Of a DNA stretch of 64,000 nt, positions 45,140 to 55,786 are shown one piece after another. The notes beneath the pieces are model-generated. The model was not told where the DNA came from. It saw only the letters and a program-made list of their open reading frames with translations, and searched no databases. This DNA comes from Fragilaria crotonensis (taxonomy: Eukaryota > Bacillariophyta > Fragilariophyceae > Fragilariales > Fragilariaceae): NCBI GenBank assembly GCA_022925895.1, contig JAKSYS010000056.1, forward strand, positions 1 to 64,000, read 5' to 3'. The position numbers and the translations under genes are program-made. Each line of letters opens with the position of its first letter. The first letter of the stretch is position 1.

Positions 45140-46649
45140 TGAAACGTATGACATATCTCATATCTCACATAATAGACGGCACTGGAACGCAGCACGAGTC
45201 CATCAGTCTACTACTGTGCTACCAGGCACTACTGTATGAGGTCATGCGGCGAAATGAGATGCCAACATCCCGAAAAAATCTTCATCCAAAAGAAAAACTG
45301 TCTTTATATCGAAGGATTTTGACGAAAAATTCCTTGACACTCCTCCAAACTCCCAACCCTAACGATGCATCCAGCCATATCCTTCATCAACGCAGGATCC
45401 CCATTCAAGATCAAGGTTATGGGCCTAAAGATGAAGCTTCGTGTCGCACGGGTGCCGGATGAAATTCCCTAAACATGCGAGTGAAGATTTTTTCGATAGT
45501 TGACAGTATTGGGCCCGGTCCCCTTTCTAACTTCCGGATGCCGATGCGAATGATGTTGACGATGAATCTGACAACAAGAAGGACAATGTTGACAATTTCC
45601 AAAGATCCAGCAGATGAGCATATATATGAAGAATAAATAGGAGAGAGGAGAAACGACACTGACAAATGCTGGTGGACGAACGCGCGAGCAAGTCGGCCTT
45701 TCACAAATTGCTACCAGTGTTAGACTGCGTTTCGAATTATCACAGCCTTCCGACTCGTCACAACAACGACAAAAAGTTCTCAACAGACGTGGTGGACAGC
45801 TGCCATTGGTGAAATGATACCGAGAAAGGACAGCTACTGCTAGTATGCTGTTTGGTGCTGCTCATTTTCGACATTTCTCGCGGTGCTATTCAAAGTGCTG
45901 CTATTCATGGACTTGATCTTGTCGCAGTCTTACTTTACGTACTACGAAATGATGACACTGGAATGGATCAGTATTGCCAGAGCAGTCATGGCGCAGGAGC
46001 GGAGTTGGGCGTGAATGCCGTTTTCTGGCATTTCGTCATGATTCCTGGCTTGATGATGTTTAATTTGATGATTGCGGGACTATAGACGATGCGATCACGA
46101 TTGTTGACCAAGTGTTGGCTCGTGCCCGGGAGGCCAGAACAAGAGGAATCATTTTGGAAACTCCAAAGCTGCAACTAGAATATGCTCACCTTCGAATGGA
46201 TGTTTCGTCAGAGCGAGTGGATCATATGCTTGTAAACTCTCGAGTCGAAATGCATGGAATGTTAGATTCACCGCCTTGACCATACGGCGGCGCTTCCCCG
46301 AGGTACCAGCCACGATACAGGTGGGAAAGCATCATGATGAATCGCGCATTCGTTCATGCCGACGCAAATACAGTGCAGCACAAAAATGTCCATTGGCTCA
46401 TTGTATAGTCGGGAAACAATGCAAAGATCAATCACAATTGCAAGTGCTGCTCTGCCTTGCGCTACGCTACAGGTTTGCGCATGAGAAGTTCAGCGTGCAT
46501 GCATGTGTTCCGTACTAAAGAGTCAGACATTATCAATATCATCGATGAACTCCGAGACATATTCTATCTACAACAACAGCAACGTTGTCGACTAAATGTG
46601 TATCACCTTCGGCGGGCCCTTATACCCTCCACGAGGCTGGTTTGATATC
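45140..46649 (+). pseudogene. Coding-like patches of an unknown gene
   Basis: Plus-strand patches in different frames look coding. 45852-46080 is a hydrophobic stretch ending VMIPGLMMFNLMIAG. It leads with a one-base shift into TIDDAITIVDQVLARAREAR and LETPKLQLEYAHLRMDVSSE (about 46085-46280). Then QLQVLLCLALRYRFAHEKFS (46435-46510) and ESDIINIIDELRDIF (46518-46640). There is no convincing start or intron set. It may be a frame-damaged membrane-associated gene. I cannot name it. Confidence 0.3.
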
Positions 46650-47840
46650 TCAGGCATTCCAGTGCAACAGCAAACCCAGCGCAAGTCCTCCGTCAAATAG
46701 CCGGCCACTCAAGCCATGAACTGGTAAGCCACGATCAATGAGTTCCGAGTTGTTGGTTTGATTCCCGTGAACTGTGCAGGACGCGGTTTCAGCCTCATCG
46801 TTGGTTTTGAGGAATGTTCCGACCGAGGAGTTCTCGCGGTGCTCAAAGATATCGTCAGTCTCAAACATTATGATTTGAACGGCTTTTCTGGATATCTCAA
46901 TGGGAAACGGGATCTTTATGACTGCCAAGCCAAACTCACGGATGCTGTAGTCCACTCCATAGTACAGTTCCAACGTCGACTCAATGCGGGGAGTGAAGAG
47001 TTTGGACATGAGATGCCACGAGTCAGATGCTTCCCTGGCAGTCAAGTCAGTTATGTTATCTTTTGTTGCAAAGATGGTCTCATTGCCATATTTTCCCCAT
47101 CCGGATCGTCCGAAAGGCTCCCAAGCTCCAACTTTCACGAGCAATGATTTTGCGTCGGCTTCAACAGTCTCGAGATGGCCAACAAAGTTGAGCTTGGGGA
47201 TGAATTTTCTGTCGATCCAGCTGCTCATTGGCATCCAGTGCTTGTCGTTGCAGGTCTGGATGAGGGTTACAAAGTCAGTAACGGTCTGATACTTGTGAAG
47301 ACAGCTCTCGCCGGTGGGGCAGCATGATTGTTTGATCGAGGTATCGTAACTCAACACTTTGTCCAGATAGGTGGACATGAGGCGGTCCTTTGGGTCGCGA
47401 AGGAAGATGGCTCTGGTGTAGTTAGGAGAGTTCATCATCTCCGTTGCCTCGTCGATGGAGAACTTCGAGAGGTGGACGAGGCCATCAAACGAATCCACAT
47501 CGAGGGACTTCCATGTTTCCAATCCCATCATGCGTCGAACAAGCATAAAAAACACAGTTTCAGCGACCTTTGGTACTGGAAAGAATATGAGCCTGTATTT
47601 CTCAATTACTATCGGGGAGGTGTTGCTCGTGTTATTGTAGATGTAGTCATCGTGTTCAACAGGAATGTAGGCAGATGCACCTGTGAGGATCGCATTTGAG
47701 ATTGGAACAGAGAAGCATGGGAGGAACACAATGGCCGCTACTGCTGACTTCAGACTCTTAATCATTTTGTAGAGGCTGCGTGAGTGAGGGAAAGAATGGG
47801 TATTCAGTAAACTTCGCAATAGTTTGGATCGTCTTGGCAC
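46650..47840 (-). CDS. Carbohydrate sulfotransferase-like type II membrane protein
   Basis: Up to 396 residues. A start at Met26 (47765, MIKSLKSAVAAIVFLP) would put a signal-anchor of about 20 hydrophobic residues at the N-terminus, as in Golgi sulfotransferases. The PAPS 5'-phosphosulfate site is IFFPVPKVAET (Pro88-Lys91) and the 3'-phosphate site is AIFLRDPKDRLMSTY (Arg148-Arg153). Both are in the spacing of the Sulfotransfer_2 family (carbohydrate sulfotransferases). Several N-x-S/T sites follow the anchor. The catalytic Lys91 is present, while the usual Gly/Ser after PK is Val-Ala here. The likely reaction is PAPS-dependent sulfation of a polysaccharide. The last 100 residues are not recognised. 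The frame is intact and no intron was seen. Confidence 0.75.
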   Translation of the reverse strand: MPRRSKLLRSLLNTHSFPHSRSLYKMIKSLKSAVAAIVFLPCFSVPISNAILTGASAYIPVEHDDYIYNNTSNTSPIVIEKYRLIFFPVPKVAETVFFMLVRRMMGLETWKSLDVDSFDGLVHLSKFSIDEATEMMNSPNYTRAIFLRDPKDRLMSTYLDKVLSYDTSIKQSCCPTGESCLHKYQTVTDFVTLIQTCNDKHWMPMSSWIDRKFIPKLNFVGHLETVEADAKSLLVKVGAWEPFGRSGWGKYGNETIFATKDNITDLTAREASDSWHLMSKLFTPRIESTLELYYGVDYSIREFGLAVIKIPFPIEISRKAVQIIMFETDDIFEHRENSSVGTFLKTNDEAETASCTVHGNQTNNSELIDRGLPVHGLSGRLFDGGLALGLLLHWNA

Positions 47841-48316
47841 CTCAACGTGATTTCTTCACAAACGTAGTCCAAATTGTGAGAGCATTGCTTCCATAATTGA
47901 ATGTGCGTATCAACGTCCACTCCCGTCGACGCTTTTGTGCGTCGAGACGATAATGACTGCCGGTTTTGTCATCGGACATCCGAAACGCACATCTCCATTA
48001 TTGCTACGTTAAACAGACAATGGACGACCGTTGTCTTAAAGTCAGACCACAACTATGCAGTGAACTTCCTCGTATGTCATACATAAACAAGTTTACCTGT
48101 ACACGCAGTCATTCACATATATGATGAAAATTGGAATTCGTCACATAGCGAATGTCAGAGTTTCCAAGTGTAGGACCTTTCGCACTTACCATACCCTTGA
48201 ACTGCAAGTCTGATACGATCATAGGATACATAAAGACCCTTCGTTGATTTCAAATGCAGTCATTTCGATTATTCGGAACCCCTTAACCAGAGCAGCAATT
48301 GCCCCTTTTCTTTTCA
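47841..48316. other. Intergenic, no gene
   Basis: Upstream of the sulfotransferase gene and left of the Harbinger insertion. It contains the left TCA of the target duplication (48314-48316). Confidence 0.5.
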
Positions 48317-48366
48317 GGGCCTGTCCATGCAAAGTTTTTTACATCGAAGTTTCCAAGTTTCCAAGT
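48317..48366 (+). repeat. Harbinger left TIR
   Basis: 50 bp; one A/G mismatch against the right TIR. It contains a TTTCCAAG doublet near its inner end. Confidence 0.9.
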
Positions 48367-48966
48367 ACACATAACCAGTTTCGATTTTCGTGAAAATGAA
48401 CCTACGTCCATGCAAAAATTCTTGGACCGACGTTTCGAACTCCCAAGTCTCGTTGAACTCCCAAGAAACCCCGTCGAATTCAAGTGGCACACGCGCGAAA
48501 TTTTCGCGCCGAAAAACCATACGTCGTGCTACTTGTGTAGTAATGGTGTGAATGTCTTGTCATTAGAGAGATCCTCTTTTGAATTTTTACACTACAAATT
48601 TACAGAACTCCGGACCCAGTACCGGTTCTGGGTCCTCAGCTTCGTAAAATTGAGATTCAATTTTCCCTTAACTTCATGAATTTTGGGGTCCTTTGGTAAA
48701 TTTGAAGCCCGAATTTCCCTTCGACTTGACACTGAGCAAATTCCGTTCCACGTGTTTACTTTGGTCAGAAATTACTTCCACGTGGAAAATGATTTGTGTA
48801 CATCAGCATACGGCCTTCTACTAGAGTTTGTTGACTTTTCATCTTGCTGCGCTACAGTACCGGTACTTGACATGAGGCGGCGCGGTTTGCATGTCACCGG
48901 GAGTTCGCGACACAAAACTTGTATCTCGTATTTAGTCCTCATCGGAACTCGACGATGTCGCCTATT

Positions 48967-48999
48967 GCGATGTGGTTGTTCTAAGAGCAACCACATCGC
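48967..48999. other. Perfect-loop hairpin in the Harbinger element
   Basis: A 15-bp stem, GCGATGTGGTTGTTC with one mismatch, around a TAA loop. Role unknown. Confidence 0.6.
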
Positions 49000-49802
49000 T
49001 ATGTAGGTCATTCGATTGCCCTTGTTTCGAGTGATTCAACGGAAGAAACGACATCTATCTGCGGTGGCGTGGACACAAGAAATTTGACATCTTGTACTGA
49101 AGGCAGATGGATGTCGCTGGCTAAGCATCGGCCACTGTATGTGGCTTAGCTCTGAAAGCAACAAGGAGGATACCAATGCCCAAGTACTTCGGTGACAGTC
49201 AAGCTTGAAAAGTGACGTTTTGATCCAATGAAAGGAAACGATGCAAGAGGTCGGTCTTGTGGATGATTTCTACATCCATAGAAACAGGCGAAACCTATCG
49301 CAGGCACTGGTGATTTCTTTGCTGGTTAAATCGACGATGACAACCGTGAAGTGGAATGCCAGTTGGACGCAACCTCACTCACTCCAGATTGCATGGACCA
49401 AACATCTTCAAATGAAGGATGTTCAACAGGACAGGCTGATCAAATTGAAAAGCAGGAAATGAAGCTGCAAAAGCCGACATGTTCAAAAATTTTCAGCAGC
49501 ATTTGTCAAAGGGCAGAAAAACAGCGAAGGAACTAGAGTAGCAGTTGTGATAAATAGTCAATCAAGATCCTACTTTTTATACTACGTACGAAGAGATTGG
49601 ACAACACCGATGGACGGAGTGATGGAGTCGATGTATGTCATACTTGCTGTTGTATGATCTCAAAGACTCAAAGTAACTGCGAGTCCGAGAGTCCATGTGT
49701 TGTGAAAAAAACGGAATCTTGTTGAATGATACGAGAAATTTCGAAGGAATCTGAGTAATGAAATTCATCTTGTATTTTCTAAAAAGAGGACATAAATTTA
49801 CA

Positions 49803-49888
49803 ATGTAAATTACTGTAACAAAAAGACGCCAAATCTTCGTAAGGTTACGGGTTCCGTTCTGTAAACAATCAAAAGAGGATCTCTCTAT
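49803..49888 (+). repeat. Transposase-upstream repeat shared with 10287-10372
   Basis: Ends 33 bp before the transposase start codon. Shared in inverted orientation with 10287-10372. Probably the promoter region of Harbinger relatives. Confidence 0.55.
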
Positions 49889-49921
49889 TGTATCATTACA
49901 GCATTACAAATTACAACCATC

Positions 49922-51348
49922 ATGACTAGAAAGAAAGGACGATCATTACTCGCCCAACATGAGCATTCGTCGTCGGTTGCAAACCTTGTTGCAAATGTCG
50001 CAGCTGTTGTAGTTGGTTCCGCAGTAAGTCGCCGTGTAGGATGGGAAAGAAGAAGGCGACGACAGCGGACAAATCGAGGATCTGTCACGGGACGTCTATC
50101 ATTTAGAAAGCGTACCCGAAGGTCGGTCAAGGACGTCTTTAACGAACTTGGTCAACGGTACTTCCGGAGGGCATATCGAATGACGTTTAATACTTTCAAA
50201 CGTCTTGCCAATGTCCTCCGTCCTTACATCATTACAGCATCTGGCAAGAAAGGTAACACAAGATTTATCCCAATGGACCAATCTCGCCAGATGTCAGGCT
50301 TGCCTGCGCAATTCGTTGGTTTGCTGGTGGCTCGTTGTATGACATTATGACCACGTATGGTATTGGTCACACTGACACAATGAACAGCTGTTGGTATGTG
50401 GTGGATGCCATAAACAAGCACCCCAGATTTGCGATCAAATACCCCGATGACCACAACGTGCAACGTCGCATAGCTGATGGTTTTCACAAAGTTTCAGGTG
50501 CCAATTTTCAGTGCTGTGCAGGAGCTATTGATGGAATCCTTATTTGGATTCATAAACCGTCTGACAAAGATTGTAATGAGGCTGGATGCAGCCCTGGAAA
50601 GTTCCGTTGTGGACGAAAGAAAAAGTTCGGGCTGAACTGCCAAGCTGTTTGTGATGTCAGGGGACGCTTTCTGGACTTATCGATTGTCTACCCAGGATCT
50701 ACGTCTGATTGTCTTGCTTTTGAAGGAATGACCCTCTTCCAGAAATTGGAAGCGGGCATTTTGGCTCCAGGATTATGCATATTCGGTGACAATGCATACT
50801 TAAACACACCATACATGGCAACGCCATATCCTGCGGTTTCAGGGGGTACAAAAGATTCCTACAATTTCTATCACTCGCAGTTGCGAATTCGAATCGAATG
50901 TGCCTTTGGAATATGGACACACAGGTGGGCAATACTCAGAAGCGCAATCCCGATGGGCGTAAGCATCAAAAAGACTGTTGCTCTTGTGATCGCACTTGCA
51001 AAACTGCACAACTATTGTATAGATTGCGATGACACTGCTGTTGCTCCTGCCACTGCTGCTGATGAGTGGCGAAGTGAGGTTCATGGTGCTATTCCGTTGG
51101 TTCCTATTGTGGAAGACCATCGCAATTTGGATGTTGGTATAACTCCTCGGCAATTGCTAGATGGGGGGAACCATTTCGATGATATTGGAAACAATGGTCG
51201 GTACAATAGGCAACGTCGTTACAATTACATGGCGGAAAGTGCAGGTATGCCACTACCACGTGAGTTCTTGCACTCGTTGGTTGCATCTACTGGTGTCACA
51301 CGACCATCACCAGTAGCACGAGTTGGTGCTAGTACAATAAGGAGATAA
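49922..51348 (+). CDS. Harbinger (HARBI1-type) DDE transposase
   Basis: This is the nuclease that cuts the element TIRs. Residues 1-115 start MTRKKGRSLLAQHE and include a basic region and a helix-turn-helix-like part (RAYRMTFNTFKRLANVLRPY). The catalytic DDE_Tnp_4 domain follows in the next frame: Asp66 (AGAIDGILIW), Asp152 (IFGDNAYLNTPY) and Glu188 (RIRIECAFGIW), counted from 50335. A single-base shift near 50270 splits it; the shifted frame reads NGPISPDVRLACAIRWFAGG into LYDIMTTYG, which is the expected family wording. Total length about 450 residues, normal for the family. The C-terminal tail is Asn/Arg-rich. Confidence 0.8.
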
Positions 51349-51394
51349 CAAAATACTACGGTAGTTATTGGCTGCATAGTAGCACTTATCACTA

Positions 51395-53253
51395 CTAGTC
51401 GTCGCTGTCATCACTTCTTGTTCCCTGCAGGTGCTCGTTGTTTGGTGCTGGTTCTTGGTGGTAAATCTGCAGATCTAATTGACGAATTTCTTCTTCAAGT
51501 AGGCGACCTTCGTTCATATAAAACTCTGACAGCCGCGGAGTTCTCTCGTCATTCGGATCTAGCTCTGCATTCAGCTTCCTGTATTTCCTCGCCAAATCAG
51601 ACAGCTCGGCTTTCCGACGGAATATACGTTCTTGGCATAGCCCTCGTTCTGTAGACTCCTGCTTTTGGTGCTGCAAGTCTCGCTCATGACGTCGGTCCTC
51701 GGAGCGATCAATTACCAGCTGGCGTTGACACTCCGCCAAATCCTGAATCGACTGCACGAGAGGACGTAGCACTGACTCATCATAGTCAGGAGGAGAATCA
51801 TCTTTGCGGCGTTTGCGACGATGACTGCTACCGACACTGCTCGTGCTTGCAGCAAAGGATGCATCTGATGCGGCTGCGCCATTGCTTAGGCGCTGCAGTG
51901 ACGACTGGAGCAGTTGATGGCTATCAGCCACCTCCCAGAAGTATAGAACATACGATGGTCGACCATTGAGAAATGCGGCTCATGTTTGTAAAGCACGAGC
52001 TCGTCGTCCGCTGAGAGATCCGATGTTTCTTCCATCAGTGGACGAACAAGTGTGGTCATCGTCATCGTTGGCAGCAGCTGGAGAGTTTTCCACATTCTGC
52101 GCCTCTTGTTCTTGTTCCTCATCACCACCGTCATAATTGTCAATTCCACCTTCTCCTTGTCCGCTCTGTTCCCACCTTGTGATGATCCGCAACAGGTCTG
52201 AGCGCATTGAAGTGAAAATGTCCTCAATGCGTTGCGGCGTTGCGGGCGTAAGTGCTGCCACTTGTTCGTAGGAACAGTTGATGGCAGTATGAAAGTCAAC
52301 ATGACAATCGGATGCGGGGGCAACAGGATTGAAATCAGGACTGTTCCATAAGTCAGCAATGGTTTCGAAAACAGTCAATGGTCTGTAAAGAAGAAGAGAC
52401 AAAGAAGAAGAAGTGAGTCGTCAGTTATTTCGTTTTGACTTGAAAGAACAAGCACCAGCAAACAATCTTCCTCTTCTTACCTACTATCGCTATTACGTCC
52501 ATCTATCTCTCGTCGTGTTGGAATGTTTGCTCGAGTAAGAAACAGGCATTTCACGTTGTCCTGTGTGAGACACATTATCACTCGCAGATATGGAACTGGT
52601 CCTCGCCAGCTCCGCCCACTTACACTGCCTGAATTTGATTCGGCTGCAGTCCCTTGTTGCTGCGTTAGCTGAGCTCTTTCCAATACGTTACGAAGTCTCA
52701 ATACTTCGTTTGTTAGGAACTCAACATCATGAGGATCGCGAATTGGATTGACTTGGAGCCACTCCATGGTTGACTTCCTGCTCCAGTTGCGTGGACGTGG
52801 GGTAGGAAGTATGTTATATAGTTTTGCACGACGATCAATTTCGACTCCGAAGTCCGTGTTCTTGGGACGCACCAGTGACGTCTTTGGGAGTTTTGACCAT
52901 GGCAACATTTCAAACGAGAACAGAGGTGCATCATTGTGATTGAGACCGATACACATCAAAAACAGTACTTTCTTATCGTTGCCAGAGTCTTCATATGCTT
53001 GTTGACACGGGCTCAAGAAGCCCTCATCATCAGCACCAGCAGCAACACTTAGACTTACTTCGCCGTGTTCGTTAGGACTACTGTCACTGGTCGTATCATG
53101 CTGCTGATCCTCGTCGTCGTCGTCGTTGACAAAGGCACCAATCATCCTCTCTTGTTGGCACCCAAGCTCACCATGGGTGCCATACTCAAGGAAAGCAAGA
53201 TATGGATTTTGTGTCTCGATAATTGTTGGAAGCAGAACAAGAATTGTACTCAT
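51395..53253 (-). CDS. Second protein of the Harbinger element (unknown family)
   Basis: Exon 1 (53253-52481) is joined to exon 2 by a 98-nt GT-AG intron (52480-52383 on the minus strand, phase 2). Two compensating single-base shifts near 52015 and 51930 then lead to the C-terminal frame (51931-51395). The N-terminal half has a conserved-looking LFLMCIGLNHNDAPLFSFEM, ending LPWSKLP, and WSRKSTMEWLQVNP. The C-terminal 110 residues are a charged coiled coil (RRHERDLQHQKQESTERGL and following heptads), after a basic RRKRRK patch. Harbinger elements usually encode a Myb/SANT DNA-binding partner; I do not see a Myb signature here. Likely the accessory protein that helps the transposase, by position only. 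Confidence 0.55.
52383..52480 (-). other. Intron in Harbinger accessory gene, 98 nt
   Basis: Minus-strand donor AGTAG/GTAAGA and acceptor CTTTACAG/ACC, preceded by a pyrimidine tract. Phase 2 is restored. Confidence 0.7.
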
Positions 53254-53520
53254 CTACGAGCATATTGCGTAGAACATAGTACTGTATTAATTAAGAACAA
53301 AGAATGAGACATACGACATACGTGTGCTCTCAAAGATCTTTTCACACACACCGAATCATCCCCAATGTGTGGTCATAACTAAATAGGTTGAACAGGTTAT
53401 GAAACTTGGATTTGTAAACTTGGCTAAAAAAATCTCGTTAACTTGGATTTCGAGGTTAACGAAAGATCAGTCCCACTAAACCAAAAATCCAAGTTGAATC
53501 ACGAGTCGATTAGTTCGAGC

Positions 53521-53570
53521 ACTTGGAAACTTGGAAACTTCGACGTAAAAAACTTTGCATGGACAGGCCC
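53521..53570 (-). repeat. Harbinger right TIR
   Basis: Inverse of 48317-48366. Immediately outside, 53595-53625 has a diverged sequence of the same type (inverse GTCCATGCCCCGTTAGAAAC), possibly another element end. Confidence 0.9.
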
Positions 53571-53573
53571 TCA

Positions 53574-54479
53574 GCCATGCGTTTTTTTAAATCCAAGTTT
53601 CCACGTTTCTAACGGGGCATGGACGATGTAGTGATGTAGTGTCCATTCAGACAAAAGGAAGTTGGAAGTTCCGAACTCCCAACTTTTGACTACTCCGCGA
53701 TGTGTTGCAGGCCTGTTCGTTGAGTAGGGTCATGTCTCAAATTTTACTGGCCTTTACGCACCACTATGAATATCTTCCATTCATTTATTAGTGGAGCCAT
53801 GACAGGATATGAATTTTTTAACAGCTGAAGAAGATGCTCGTGAGTCCCCTTAGAGATGCTGGAGTATCATTTCATATAGTAGTTGAAGCATCAGCAATGA
53901 TGAACGTGCATTGCTGCTCTGCAAGGATCAAATGTGTGGCGGTTTGCTTGACAACCAAGGCTCTGCATGCAGACTCTCTTTCCACAAGGTATTCCTTCGT
54001 GTCAAGGCTCAATTTCTGTTATGACTCCCACTGATCTTGGTGCTGAGCCACAGTGTGCTGTCTCTGCAAGTTATTGATGCAGAATAGTAGCTGTGCACCC
54101 TACGATGAGTGATTTTGTTTGCTGACGGATGTTGTCCGATGCTGTGATATTCAGCGTGTCTTGACCAGAAACTTGCAAAACATTGAGTGGTGTGTGGCTG
54201 AGCCTAATGGGCATGCACCAGCATCTCTGGCTGTAAAACATCAACAGCACCAGGTACCAAAATCCAAAGCAGCACAGCAGTCGATGAATCATGGATCATC
54301 ATCATTGCATTGACATTATGACGTTACTGCTGATGCTACCACACCAGGCCTCTGAACTTGTTGTCAGCAGTGATGTTTTTGGAATTGCCAGCAGCACACA
54401 AAACATACCAAGTTTGGGGTGGCGCTAAAGTGTGTGAAACAGTCAATCCAGCCTAGCTAGTATGCATCATGGCTGGTAC
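53574..54479. other. Intergenic, no gene seen
   Basis: Apart from the TIR-like 53595-53625 I see no structure. Short frames are not conserved-looking. Confidence 0.5.
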
Positions 54480-55030
54480 TAGTACGATATGGACGCCGTT
54501 GATGTTGTTGTGGCAGTTGTGGCAGTTGTGGCAGTTGTGGCAGTTGTGGCAGTTGTGGCAGTTGTGGCAGTTGTGGCAGTTGTGGCAGTTGTGGCAGTTG
54601 TGGCAGTTGTGGCAGTTGTGGCAGTTGTGGCAGTTGTGGCAGTTGTGGCAGTTGTGGCAGTTGTGGCAGTTGTGGCAGTTGTGGCAGTTGTGGCAGTTGT
54701 GGCAGTTGTGGCAGTTGTGGCAGTTGTGGCAGTTGTGGCAGTTGTGGCAGTTGTGGCAGTTGTGGCAGTTGTGGCAGTTGTGGCAGTTGTGGCAGTTGTT
54801 GTTGTACGTGCCTCATGATCAGGAAATGATTGGAAATTGGAACATTCCAACTATTGTTGTGGCATCATTACCTGCTGGTAACACGTAGCTGTGAATAAAA
54901 AACTAATGATGGGAAAGGATTCCTGGAATTGCTGATTTCATGATTTTGTTGAATATTGACCAGAGATTGATTCCCGCAACACTACGGTAACAACAGTGAC
55001 ATGTAGTATTCCATTTGAACGGCCAAGATT
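54480..55030 (-). pseudogene. Truncated copy of the hydroxylase gene 5' end
   Basis: 54489-54510 and 54799-55030 align with 44868-45130, the 5' coding end and upstream region of the oxygenase at 43316-44968. Shared parts are ACGATATGGACGCCGTTG, the CATGA...GGAACAT block and the TTTCATGA(TGA)TTTTGTTG region. Only about 35 codons of the gene are present; the catalytic part is missing. The single CAACTGCCA-type unit of the parent has expanded into a minisatellite. Confidence 0.65.
54511..54798. repeat. 9-bp minisatellite, TGGCAGTTG x 32
   Basis: 288 bp, exactly 32 copies without visible variation. Because the unit is 9 bp, every frame stays open (Leu-Pro-Gln, Thr-Ala-Thr, Ala-Val-Val or Trp-Gln-Leu repeats), which creates artificial long open frames on both strands. 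The paralogous locus (44886-44905) has a single TGGCAGTTG preceded by a TTGCAGTTG. Confidence 0.95.
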
Positions 55031-55364
55031 CTGGGAACACAGTAGTTCAAATGAAGGAATCTGGAATTAACAATAATCACTTCTTCAGTACTGGTTCGTA
55101 CATGTCTCTCCTCTCAGAACCTGGAGGTTCCGGAAGTTTGGCTTTTTTGCCGTACGGAATACTGGCGGCTACGCATTCTATCGTATTCCATTTCGAACGG
55201 ATCCGGATAAATTATCCCCCCCTTGCACCGATTTCGAATGTCGGGATTATGTGTCCCTTTTTTAATTACCAATCGTGATGTCGAGAGTCTTAAGTACATT
55301 GCATCGAAACGACGTGTGCAAACGTCAAATCAACGCATTGTTCGTGGAACTACTTAGGGATAAA

Positions 55365-55454
55365 AGCCATTGGCTTCCAGAAGCCAATGGCTTAAGACAA
55401 AGGCTTCTGGAAGTCATTGGCTTAAGCCAAAGGCTTCTGGAAGCCAATGGCTTC
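55365..55454. repeat. Left palindromic array, AGCCATTGGCTT/CTGGAAGCC words
   Basis: Alternating GCCAATGGCTTAAG and GGCTTCTGGAAG words and their inverses, each imperfectly palindromic. It begins 240 bp from the left end of the element. Confidence 0.85.
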
Positions 55455-55683
55455 CACGCTACAGTCGGCGAAGCCAAACTGAAAAACACACGTTTTAATA
55501 TTATTGGAAGCTCGTCATCAAAGGTCTAACTTACGGCTTTTCATCTTCATATAGAGTGTGTCGTGTCGAACTTAGAGACTTGAATCTATGGTACGCATTT
55601 GACGATGACCCCTCATTATGTCTCGTTTCCTTTATGCAACGAGTTCCCATAGGAATAAAACACGTTCTTTGATTAGCTCGGCG

Positions 55684-55786
55684 AAGCCATTGGCTTAAGC
55701 CATTGACTTCCAGAAGCCATTGGCTTAAGCCAATGACTTTCAGAAGCCACTGGCTTAAGCCAATGGCTTCTGGAAGCCAATGGCTT
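55684..55786. repeat. Right palindromic array, mirror of the left
   Basis: Same words as 55365-55454, here in the order AAGCCATTGGCTTAAGCC...CTGGAAGCCAATGGCTT. It ends 244 bp from the right end of the element. Confidence 0.85.

Larger units (their letters stand above)
48317..53570. mobile_element. Complete PIF/Harbinger DNA transposon, 5254 bp
   Basis: The terminal inverted repeats are 50 bp with one mismatch: 48317-48366 (GGGCCTGTCCATGCAAAG at the start) and its inverse, 53521-53570. The flanking target duplication is TCA (48314-48316 and 53571-53573), 3 bp of TNA form, as is normal for PIF/Harbinger. It encodes a DDE transposase (49922-51348, +) and a second, convergent gene (51395-53253, -), the two-gene plan of the superfamily. 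It also contains a hairpin at 48967-48999. Confidence 0.85.

Noticed and set aside
54511-54798. CRISPR-like array
   Set aside because: Units are 9 bp with no spacers, in a eukaryotic context; it is a simple minisatellite.
54469-54888. Long open frames (Trp-Gln-Leu, Ala-Val-Val, Leu-Pro-Gln, Thr-Ala-Thr repeats) on both strands
   Set aside because: They are produced by the 9-bp minisatellite, which keeps every frame open. No flanking conserved sequence supports a protein.
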